DNA of 57,198 nucleotides from Ignatzschineria indica (lineage in GTDB: Bacteria; Pseudomonadota; Gammaproteobacteria; Cardiobacteriales; Wohlfahrtiimonadaceae). This document shows, piece by piece, positions 46,164-54,528 of the stretch (the stretch's first letter is position 1; each line of letters opens with the position of its first letter). The notes under the pieces are model-generated. The model was not told the DNA's origin. It saw only the letters and a program-made list of their open reading frames with translations, and searched no databases. A program made the translations under genes and the position numbers. The stretch lies in assembly GCF_003121925.1 (NCBI RefSeq), contig NZ_QEWR01000005.1:1-57198 (forward strand). The letters are read 5' to 3'.

Positions 46164-47567
46164 ATGGATCAAAAATTAAATGTGGCTCTTAATTCTTTAT
46201 TAGAAAAGTCGATAAAAAATAGAGATTATAGAGAGGCCTTTGAAGTAGGGAGTTATTTGCTACAGCAAAAAGTTTTGGTAGAGAAAAACTTAAAGTGGTT
46301 GATGACGGCAGCTATGCATACAGGAAATCGTAAAACTCTTCTAGATCTTTTTTTGGATAAAGAAAAAAATGAAGGACTTATTTCTTTAGAGAAAGGCCTT
46401 GTGGCTAGCCTTTTCTATCAGTTAAAAGATGAGGAGAAATGTGCTGAATATGCACTTCAATATTCGAGAGAGAACGTGATTTCGAAGAGTAGAGAGGGTA
46501 AGTTAAAAGTTCTTGTTTTGCAAACATTTGCTTCAGGATCCTTTAATTTTAACGCACAGCGTCAATCTTTCCATATGCCAGATGGACATAATAATCTTAT
46601 GTCTGTGCTCGATAAGGATATTCAGAAAATTATTTTACGTGTTGATGATGTCGATGTTGCTCTAAATGAATTAAAAAGACAAAAAATTTCTGTTGATGTT
46701 ATTTATAATTCGATTACCGATCCCGAGAGATGTAACGTTGCGCTCTGTAAGGCTACTGCGATATGTGTTGCATTTCCAAATGTTCCAGTGATTAACCATC
46801 CTAATGATATTTTGGCGACTTCAAGAGATAATAACTATCAGCGTTTTAATGGTATTCCTCACATCCTTTATCCTAAAAATATAAGATTGGAAAACGTTAA
46901 TAAAAATTGTCATGATCTTATTAGAGATGCGGTTGAAAAGCATCAATTAAAATTCCCACTTATTGTTCGCTTATCTGGCTACCAAGGTGGTAAGAATATG
47001 CATCTAATAGAATCAATAGATCAGCATGATTTTTCTGATTTTGAAACTATTGTTTCTCAAATACCAAAAGATATTTATCTTATTGAATATATAGATGTTT
47101 CTTTTAAGGATGATAGGCTACCAGATGTAAGCTTATTTCCTAAATATAGAGCTTTTTTTGTTGCTGGAAAATTGTATCCAATTCATCTTTTCATTGCGGG
47201 TAATGATTTTAATGTACATTTAGATAATTCAGAAACTTTGATAAAAGAGAATCCTTGGTTAATTGAGTTAGAAAAACAGTTTTGTGACTCTCCTGAGGCT
47301 GTAGTCGGAGAGTTTAATTGGAGTGTAATAGAAACACTCTTGCAAAAAAGTGGATTAGATTATGTAGGTGTCGATTTTGCACTTAGTCAGGACTTTGATA
47401 GACCAGAAGTGGTTATTTTTGAAATTAATGCAGCTATGAGAAATTGGATGAAATCTGATAGGGCTTTAAAGCACGTGAGAGTTGCGTGGGAAAAAGTAAC
47501 GAGAAAAATGCATATTTTTATGTGTGATCAGGCAAAAATACCCACATGGAGCTTTGTCTTATCTTAA
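46164..47567 (+). CDS. Predicted ATP-grasp ligase with helical N-terminus
   Basis: A 467-residue protein. Residues 1-110 are helical repeats of TPR type (YREAFEVGSYLLQQK, GLVASLFYQLKDEEKCAEYAL). From about 115 a RimK/GshB-like ATP-grasp layout is visible. A pre-ATP domain ends in PVINHPNDILATSRD and GIPHILYPK. An ATP-binding strand FPLIVRLSGYQGGKNM and the lid and linker strand IPKDIYLIEYID come next. The Mg site YVGVDFAL...VVIFEINAAMRNWM follows. The usual ATP-grasp lysine before the Gly loop is Arg here. The substrate is unknown. ATG at 46164 has AGGA 8 nt upstream. It is AT-rich like the adhesin genes it precedes. Confidence 0.72.
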   Translation: MDQKLNVALNSLLEKSIKNRDYREAFEVGSYLLQQKVLVEKNLKWLMTAAMHTGNRKTLLDLFLDKEKNEGLISLEKGLVASLFYQLKDEEKCAEYALQYSRENVISKSREGKLKVLVLQTFASGSFNFNAQRQSFHMPDGHNNLMSVLDKDIQKIILRVDDVDVALNELKRQKISVDVIYNSITDPERCNVALCKATAICVAFPNVPVINHPNDILATSRDNNYQRFNGIPHILYPKNIRLENVNKNCHDLIRDAVEKHQLKFPLIVRLSGYQGGKNMHLIESIDQHDFSDFETIVSQIPKDIYLIEYIDVSFKDDRLPDVSLFPKYRAFFVAGKLYPIHLFIAGNDFNVHLDNSETLIKENPWLIELEKQFCDSPEAVVGEFNWSVIETLLQKSGLDYVGVDFALSQDFDRPEVVIFEINAAMRNWMKSDRALKHVRVAWEKVTRKMHIFMCDQAKIPTWSFVLS

Positions 47568-48584
47568 AGTATGATTTGGTTTATTTCTACTCTTTAGCAA
47601 TCTAAAGGGAGTTTCAAGAAAATCTTGTTTCGTTTCAATCACTGAGTACTACTTAATAATTAAGTGGTACTTGGAATGCAAGGTTTAAATATTTTTCAAA
47701 TATTTAATTTTATTTGAGATGCCTAGTGCACAAAAATATTAAGGCTCCTCAAATAATAATTCATCTATCTTTTCTCTCAACATGGGATGCTTATTAAACT
47801 GATGATGTTTTATATAACATTATATATTCTAATATAATTAAAGGGGATATATGTGGTTTATCGATTAAATGTAAAAAATTCATTATTATTGAGTGATATA
47901 TGCAGATATCTCTCAATAAACATCTCTATATATTGTTGGTGTAGGGGGTAGTTGTTAATTAATATGAAGGGGAATTACTGACACCTAGTATTACTAATAT
48001 AATGATTTTAAGACAGAGTGTTGTTAAATAATAATATTCACTTTAAATATATCTGCATTTTTTTGTTATTTATTGTGCTTTTTTTGATCATTATATATGG
48101 GCTCTATCGTAACGTATAGTTTATAAAAAATGTAAAAAGTATTCTATAGGCGCATAATTGCTTACTTTATGGTGGAATTTATTTGTTAAATTTTGTTTTC
48201 TTGCCCACATTGGGGATCAAAAAATTTTTCAATTGTTGACAATAAATATTGTTATTTTAAAATAAAAGACTATATAAGTACTTTAATTATTGTTTTGTTA
48301 AGAGTAAAGATTTGAGTCGTTAAAGCAATCGTGATTGTTTTGAACGTAAATTGAAACTAATGGTGAATATAAGAATCTCCTTATTATAAGGACGTTTTAG
48401 CATACTGATAAGATCTCCGATGAATCTGATTGAGCCTCCTATCTGTTTTTAGAGAGTGAGTTACGCATACTGTTTCCTATCAGTTTGATAACTTTTTAAT
48501 CTTTGATCTTCTTTATTTATAAACGCCAATTAAAACTTAATTAAATAAAATTAATCTTTAACTAGAAACTACATAGTGGAATTT
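47568..48584 (+). other. AT-rich kilobase before the SD-repeat adhesin
   Basis: No gene. Contents are hairpins at 47592-47607 (CTTTAG-CAAT-CTAAAG) and 47646-47670 (GTACTACTTA with TAAGTGGTAC), long A/T runs, and the promoter at 48236-48263. No R-family repeat occurs here, unlike most other large spacers. The predicted leader of the adhesin mRNA is about 310 nt long. Confidence 0.6.
48236..48263 (+). promoter_or_regulatory. Promoter upstream of the SD-repeat adhesin
   Basis: Perfect TTGACA (48236-48241), a 16-bp spacer and TAAAAT (48258-48263). It is the best sigma-70 match in the 1-kb spacer. Confidence 0.6.
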
Positions 48585-51500
48585 ATGAAAATGATATTGA
48601 TCGAGCGGGTAGATGGTGCTAAACCATTAAATGTTTCTTTAGATGACCAAACATTATTAACACCTCATCTTATTAAGATAGAAGGGAGTCCGCAAGATAT
48701 TACTAAAGTTGAGCGTGATAGTAATAACTTGATATTGACATTTGTATCGGGAAAAAAGGTCGTTTTCTATGGATTCTATAATGAGAATAAAGAGGGAGTC
48801 CACAGTGAGTTAGTCTTTGAAGACGAAGATTCTCAATTGTTTTGGCTTAATGGAGATGGATTTGTAGAAGTTGCGGTAGATCCTGCTTTAGTGTCAGAAG
48901 TTGTAGGGGGAGCAGCCTCAGGCGCAGAGATGCCTAAATGGATGTTGCCTTTATTGGGTATCGGTATTTTGGGTGGAATGCTTGCAATGTCTTCGTCGAG
49001 TTCTAGCGGAGGACGTTTTTCTGGTCAGGGTGATGTTAATAAGCCCGATACTCCAACAGATTTAGAGATCAATAATAAAGATGGTTCCACCGCTGTAACT
49101 GGTAAGGGTGAGCCGGGAGCTGAAGTCATTATCCGTGATAAAGAGGGCAATGAAGTTGGTAAAGGTAACGTCGATGAAGATGGGACCTTTGAAGTGGAAG
49201 TTGAGAAGGGTCTAAAAGATGGCGAAGAGTATGATGTTGTCGCTAAAGACCCCGCAGGCAATGAATCTGAAGCCGGAAAAGTTGTAGGTGATACCACAGC
49301 TCCTGATGCGCCAACGGACCTTGAAATCAATAATAATAAAGATGGTTCCACCACTGTAACTGGTAAGGGTGAGCCGGGAGCTGAAATCATCATCACTGAT
49401 AAAGGTGGTGAAATAGTTGGCCGTGGTGAAGTTGATGGAGAAGGTAACTTTGAAATCGAAGTTGAAGGTGGTCTAAAAGATGGTGAAGAGTATGAGGTTG
49501 TTGCGGAAGATAAAGCCGGTAACCAATCTAAGCCAGAGACGATCGTGGGTGATAAAACAGCACCTAACAAACCTGAAGATCTTGAAATCAACAATAACGA
49601 AGATGGTTCAACAACTGTTAAAGGTAAAGGCGAACCTGGAGCTGAAATCATCATCACTGATGAAGGTGGTGAGGAAGTCGGCCGTGGTGAAGTTGATGAA
49701 GATGGCAACTTCGAAGTTGAAGTTGAGAATGGTCTAAAAGATGGCGAAGAGTATGATGTCGTCGCTAAAGATCCTGCGGGTAATGAATCTGATTCAACGA
49801 CTATTATCATAGAACCGAGCGATCCTGAGAGTCCAATTGATCCTACCGATCCTGAGAATCCGGTTGATCCTACCGACACTGAGAATCCGGTAGATCCTAC
49901 TGATCCTGAGAATCCGGTAGATCCTACTGATCCTGAGAATCCGGTTGATCCTACCGATCCTGAAAGTCCGGTAGATCCTACCGATCCTGAAAGTCCGGTT
50001 AATCCTACTGATCCTGAGAGTCCGATAGATCCTACTGATCCAGAGAATCCGGTTGATCCTACTGATCCTGAGAATCCGGTTGATCCTACTGATCCTGCGA
50101 ATCCGGTAGATCCTACCGATCCTGAAAGTCCGGTTGATCCTACTGATCCTGAGAATCCGGTTGATCCTACCAATCCTGAAAGACCGGTAGATCCTACTGA
50201 TCCTGAGAATCCAGGGGATAGCGACTCAGATTCAGACAGCGATTCAGACTCAGACAGTGACTCTGATTCAGACAGCGACTCTGATTCAGACAGTGATTCT
50301 GATTCGGATAGCGATTCAGACTCGGATAGTGACTCTGACTCAGACAGCGACTCAGATTCGGATAGTGACTCTGACTCAGACAGCGACTCAGATTCCGATA
50401 GTGACTCTGACTCAGACAGCGACTCAGATTCCGATAGTGATTCAGATTCGGACAGTGACTCTGACTCGGATAGTGACTCAGATTCCGACAGTGACTCAGA
50501 TTCCGACAGTGATTCTGACTCGGATAGTGACTCAGATTCCGACAGTGACTCTGACTCCGACAGTGATTCAGACTCAGACAGTGATTCAGACTCAGACAGT
50601 GATTCAGACTCAGACAGTGACTCTGACTCGGATAGTGATTCAGATTCCGACAGTGATTCAGATTCCGACAGTGATTCAGATTCCGACAGTGATTCAGATT
50701 CAGACAGTGATTCAGATTCAGACAGCGACTCTGATTCCGACAGTGACTCTGACTCCGACAGTGATTCAGATTCGGACGGCGACTCTGACTCCGACAGTGA
50801 TTCAGACTCAGACAGCGACTCTGATTCCGACAGTGACCCAGATTCCGATAGCGACTCAGACAGTGACTCTGATTCCGATAGCGCCTCTGATTCGGACGGC
50901 GACTCTGATTCAGACAGCGATTCAGACTCCGACAGCGATTCTGATTCCGACAGCGACTCTGACTCCGACAGTGATTCAGACTCAGACAGTGACTCAGACT
51001 CCGACAGTGACTCGGATTCGGACAGTGACTCTGATTCCGATAGCGCCTCTGATTCGGACGGCGACTCTGACTCCGACAGTGATTCAGACTCAGACAGTGA
51101 CTCAGACTCCGACAGTGACTCTGACTCCGACAGTGACTCAGACAGTGACTCTGACTCCGACAGTGACTCTGATTCCGACAGTGATTCAGATTCCGACAGC
51201 GACTCTGACTCCGACAGTGATTCAGACTCAGACAGCGACTCTGATTCCGACAGTGACTCAGATTCCGATAGCGACTCAGACAGTGACTCTGATTCCGATA
51301 GCGCCTCTGATTCGGACGGCGACTCTGATTCAGACAGCGATTCAGACTCCGACAGCGATTCTGATTCCGACAGCGACTCTGACTCCGACAGTGATTCAGA
51401 CTCAGACAGTGACTCAGACTCCGACAGTGACTCGGATTCGGACAGTGACTCTGACTCGGATAGTGACTCAGACAGCGACTCAGATTCCGATAGTGATTCA

Positions 51501-54434
51501 GATTCCGACAGTGACTCTGATTCAGACAGCGACTCAGACTCGGATAGTGACTCTGACTCAGACAGCGACTCAGACTCGGATAGTGATTCTGATTCAGACA
51601 GTGACTCAGATTCCGACAGTGATTCAGATTCCGACAGTGACTCTGACTCGGATAGTGACTCAGATTCCGACAGTGATTCAGATTCCGACAGTGATTCAGA
51701 TTCCGACAGTGATTCAGATTCCGACAGTGATTCAGATTCCGACAGCGACTCAGATTCAGACAGCGACTCAGATTCAGACAGCGACTCTGATTCGGATAGC
51801 GACTCTGATTCGGATAGCGATTCAGACTCGGATAGTGACTCTGACTCAGACAGCGACTCTGATTCCGACAGTGATTCTGATTCGGATAGCGATTCAGACT
51901 CGGATAGTGACTCTGACTCAGACAGCGACTCTGATTCCGACAGTGACTCTGATTCGGACAGCGACTCTGACTCAGACAGTGACTCTGACTCTGATTCCGA
52001 CAGCGATTCAGACTCCGATAGTGATTCAGATTCCGACAGCGATTCAGATCTTGATGAGCCAACAGAGATTGAAGTTTCTGAAGATGGCACTAAAGTGACT
52101 GGTAAAGGTGAGCCTGAGTCAGAAGTGATCATCACTGATCAAGATGGCAAGGTGATTGGTAAAGGTGAAGTCGATAAAGATGGTAACTTTGAAGTTGAGC
52201 TCGATAAGCCGACTGACGGTAATGATATAACCATAGGTCTAGAGGATGGCGCTGGTAATAAATCACCTGAAGTGACTAAATCAACACCAGATAAAGTTGC
52301 ACCTGATGCGCCGACTAGTTTATCTGTTGGATCAGATGGGAAGTCAGTTTCGGGTAAAGGTGAGCCTGGTGCAAAAGTTGTTATTAAAGATAACAAAGGC
52401 CAAGAGATCGCAACAGGAACTGTCAATAGTGATGGTAGTTTTAAGGTTAATCTTAAGAATCCTACGAATGGCAGTGATATTAAAGTTGGACTAATTGATG
52501 ATTCAGGAAACAAATCACCTGAAGTGACTAAATCAACACCAGATAAAGTTGCACCTGATGCGCCGACTAATTTATCTGTTGGATCAGATGGGAAGTCAGT
52601 TTCGGGTAAAGGTGAGCCTGGTGCAAAAGTTGTTATTAAAGATAACAAAGGCCAAGAGATCGCAACAGGAACTGTCAATAGTGATGGTAGTTTTAAGGTT
52701 AATCTTAAGAACCCTACGAATGGCAGTGATATTAAAGTTGGGCTAGTTGATGGTTCAGGAAATAAATCACCTGAAGTGACTAAATCAACACCAGATAAAG
52801 TTGCACCTGATGCACCGACGAATCTATCTGTTGGATCAGATGGGAAGTCAGTCTCGGGTAAAGGCGAGCCTGGTGCAAAAGTTGTTATTAAGAACAACAA
52901 AGGCCAAGAGATCGCAACAGGAACTGTCAATAGTGATGGTAGTTTTAAGGTTAATCTTAAGAACCCTACGAATGGCAGTGATATTAAAGTTGGGCTAGTT
53001 GATGGTTCAGGAAACAAATCACCTGAAGTGACTAAATCAACACCGGATAAAGTTGCACCTGATGCGCCGACCAATCTATCTGTTGGATCAGATGGGAAGT
53101 CAGTTTCGGGTAATGGTGAGTCGAATGCTAAGGTAATTATTAAAAATAGTGGTGGTACCGTTATAGCTACGGGCGTGGTTAACAGTAATGGTAACTTTAA
53201 GGTCAATCTAAAGAATCCTACTAATGGGAGGAATATTAAAGTAGGTTTAGAGGATGCAGCTGGAAATAAGTCTCCTGAAATATTGAAAGGAACTCCTGAT
53301 AAGGTTGCCCCTAATGCACCAACAGATTTGGTTGTCTCAAATGATGCGAAACTGGTGAGTGGCAAGGGTGAACCAGGAGCTACAGTTCAAATAAGAAACA
53401 GTGAAGGTATAGCTATTGGGAAAGGGATTGTAGGTGCTAATGGCCTATTTAAAATTCCTATCACAATAGGGAAATCTCAAAGCTTAAGTGTAACATTAAA
53501 AGATAAGGCTAATAATCAGTCTAGACCTGGAAGTGTTTTTGCTAAAGTGCCTGCTCCGGAATATGAGATTGTTTATCAATATGAGAAAAAACCACAGCAA
53601 ACAGTCGGAATGAATATACAAACGGGTCCAGCACTTAGGGATACGGCAAGAGCTAATTTTACTATAGCCCAAAAATCATCAGTTAGTAATATTGTTGTTT
53701 CTATGGCTACAAATGGAGCAAGAGGTACAGCTCAGCTCTATAATGCAGGTAAGTTATTAGCATCGAAGCCTATTACGCGAGATTCGGCGATCGTTTTTAC
53801 TGGACCATTTAAAGCTTCTGGTACCTATCAAGTTGTTATTCAAGCTACGGGTACAATTAGATCCGCTAATGTTAGATATGTGGAAACAGTCGCTGTGCCG
53901 AAAAAAGTCCTTAAGCCACGTATGGCTAGAGCATTATTTGAAGAGGATGAGTTAAATCCTGACTTAGAAAGTAATCGTATTACCACTAGTAAGATAGAAG
54001 GTCTTTCTTTAGATGATCAGGTTATTACTACTAATATATTAGATGATACTGAGGGTCATGCAGTTGTTGACTCTGACATAGAAGATAATTTTACTTTAGA
54101 TGAAGAAGTAGATTATATCGATACGGATCTCTCTAATAATCCTATTGATTTAACTGAAGAACATGTTGATTTAGAGGATCTTCTAGACTTAGCTGAAACT
54201 GAGTTGAAAGAAGAGTTAGTAAATTCTGATGACTTATATGATCTTGAAAACTTAGAAGATCTAATTATTGAAGAAGATGCAGAGCTAGTTCAATTAGATG
54301 AGTTGGAGCTTGAAGAGTCTGAATCTTCAGTAGACGAAGAAATATTGGATGAAACTAATGCTTTAGTTGATTCTAGTGATTTTGACGTTCAACCGGTAGT
54401 TGATCCATTGAATGATTTGCTCGATCCTAATTAA
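48585..54434 (+). CDS. Giant serine-aspartate repeat adhesin, BapA-like prefix
   Basis: Surface adhesin of 1949 residues. Order: a BapA-prefix-like beta domain (1-115), a hydrophobic segment [19 protein letters not shown] (about 117-135), and a Ser/Gly linker. Three Ig-like repeats of about 88 residues follow, then 14.7 copies of a nonapeptide DPENPVDPT, then about 611 residues of nearly pure Ser-Asp (nt 50217-52049). Six more Ig-like repeats of about 84 residues, a beta domain ([16 protein letters not shown] onward) and a very acidic tail ending [10 protein letters not shown] complete it. No LPXTG, RTX or barrel anchor is seen. ATG at 48585 is preferred to GTG at 48576. Export is perhaps type I, by analogy with BapA; no such genes lie in the window. 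Confidence 0.85.
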   Translation: MKMILIERVDGAKPLNVSLDDQTLLTPHLIKIEGSPQDITKVERDSNNLILTFVSGKKVVFYGFYNENKEGVHSELVFEDEDSQLFWLNGDGFVEVAVDPALVSEVVGGAASGAEMPKWMLPLLGIGILGGMLAMSSSSSSGGRFSGQGDVNKPDTPTDLEINNKDGSTAVTGKGEPGAEVIIRDKEGNEVGKGNVDEDGTFEVEVEKGLKDGEEYDVVAKDPAGNESEAGKVVGDTTAPDAPTDLEINNNKDGSTTVTGKGEPGAEIIITDKGGEIVGRGEVDGEGNFEIEVEGGLKDGEEYEVVAEDKAGNQSKPETIVGDKTAPNKPEDLEINNNEDGSTTVKGKGEPGAEIIITDEGGEEVGRGEVDEDGNFEVEVENGLKDGEEYDVVAKDPAGNESDSTTIIIEPSDPESPIDPTDPENPVDPTDTENPVDPTDPENPVDPTDPENPVDPTDPESPVDPTDPESPVNPTDPESPIDPTDPENPVDPTDPENPVDPTDPANPVDPTDPESPVDPTDPENPVDPTNPERPVDPTDPENPGDSDSDSDSDSDSDSDSDSDSDSDSDSDSDSDSDSDSDSDSDSDSDSDSDSDSDSDSDSDSDSDSDSDSDSDSDSDSDSDSDSDSDSDSDSDSDSDSDSDSDSDSDSDSDSDSDSDSDSDSDSDSDSDSDSDSDSDSDSDSDSDSDSDSDSDSDSDSDSDSDSDSDSDSDSDSDSDSDSDSDSDSDSDGDSDSDSDSDSDSDSDSDSDPDSDSDSDSDSDSDSASDSDGDSDSDSDSDSDSDSDSDSDSDSDSDSDSDSDSDSDSDSDSDSDSDSDSASDSDGDSDSDSDSDSDSDSDSDSDSDSDSDSDSDSDSDSDSDSDSDSDSDSDSDSDSDSDSDSDSDSDSDSDSDSDSDSDSDSDSASDSDGDSDSDSDSDSDSDSDSDSDSDSDSDSDSDSDSDSDSDSDSDSDSDSDSDSDSDSDSDSDSDSDSDSDSDSDSDSDSDSDSDSDSDSDSDSDSDSDSDSDSDSDSDSDSDSDSDSDSDSDSDSDSDSDSDSDSDSDSDSDSDSDSDSDSDSDSDSDSDSDSDSDSDSDSDSDSDSDSDSDSDSDSDSDSDSDSDSDSDSDSDSDSDSDSDSDSDSDSDSDSDSDSDSDSDSDSDSDSDSDSDSDLDEPTEIEVSEDGTKVTGKGEPESEVIITDQDGKVIGKGEVDKDGNFEVELDKPTDGNDITIGLEDGAGNKSPEVTKSTPDKVAPDAPTSLSVGSDGKSVSGKGEPGAKVVIKDNKGQEIATGTVNSDGSFKVNLKNPTNGSDIKVGLIDDSGNKSPEVTKSTPDKVAPDAPTNLSVGSDGKSVSGKGEPGAKVVIKDNKGQEIATGTVNSDGSFKVNLKNPTNGSDIKVGLVDGSGNKSPEVTKSTPDKVAPDAPTNLSVGSDGKSVSGKGEPGAKVVIKNNKGQEIATGTVNSDGSFKVNLKNPTNGSDIKVGLVDGSGNKSPEVTKSTPDKVAPDAPTNLSVGSDGKSVSGNGESNAKVIIKNSGGTVIATGVVNSNGNFKVNLKNPTNGRNIKVGLEDAAGNKSPEILKGTPDKVAPNAPTDLVVSNDAKLVSGKGEPGATVQIRNSEGIAIGKGIVGANGLFKIPITIGKSQSLSVTLKDKANNQSRPGSVFAKVPAPEYEIVYQYEKKPQQTVGMNIQTGPALRDTARANFTIAQKSSVSNIVVSMATNGARGTAQLYNAGKLLASKPITRDSAIVFTGPFKASGTYQVVIQATGTIRSANVRYVETVAVPKKVLKPRMARALFEEDELNPDLESNRITTSKIEGLSLDDQVITTNILDDTEGHAVVDSDIEDNFTLDEEVDYIDTDLSNNPIDLTEEHVDLEDLLDLAETELKEELVNSDDLYDLENLEDLIIEEDAELVQLDELELEESESSVDEEILDETNALVDSSDFDVQPVVDPLNDLLDPN
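49821..50216 (+). repeat. 27-bp repeats encoding DPENPVDPT
   Basis: 132 codons, 14.7 copies of a nine-residue unit with small changes (N/S at position 4, E/A/T at position 3). It forms a Pro-rich rod between the Ig-like block and the SD tract. Confidence 0.95.
50217..52049 (+). repeat. SD-repeat tract with 18-nt codon period
   Basis: 1833 bp coding for 611 residues of Ser-Asp with rare Gly, Ala or Pro. Serine codons follow a strict cycle TCN-TCN-AGY, so the DNA unit is GAYTCNGAYTCNGAYAGY. Occasional 12-nt units break the phase, for example around 50855 and 51125. A segment of about 274 bp (50761-51034) recurs at +420 bp with three differences. Confidence 0.97.
52050..53540 (+). repeat. 252-bp Ig-like tandem repeats
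   Basis: Units starting at 52297, 52549, 52801 and 53053 are spaced exactly 252 bp. The middle ones differ at only a handful of bases. A diverged unit lies before and one after. Each encodes an Ig-like domain beginning [19 protein letters not shown]. Confidence 0.93.
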
Positions 54435-54467
54435 ATAATTATTTAATAGAGACATTAGTGAAATATC

Positions 54468-54502
54468 AAAGTGCTGGCGAAACCTATTTGTCAGCCTTTT
54501 TT
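54468..54502 (+). terminator. Terminator after the SD-repeat adhesin
   Basis: GCTGGC (54473-54478) pairs with GTCAGC (54490-54495, one G-U) and is followed by CTTTTTT. Flanking AAAG/CTTT pairing extends it weakly. Confidence 0.7.
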
Positions 54503-54528
54503 GATTTTAAATAGAGGTTTAAGTAGCG

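Noticed and set aside
49025-52135. Long antisense (1036 codons) and shifted-frame (613 codons) open frames over the SD tract
   Set aside because: They are shadows of the GAYTCNGAYTCNGAYAGY repeat, which contains no stop codon in several frames. Flanking sequence does not support starts or domains.
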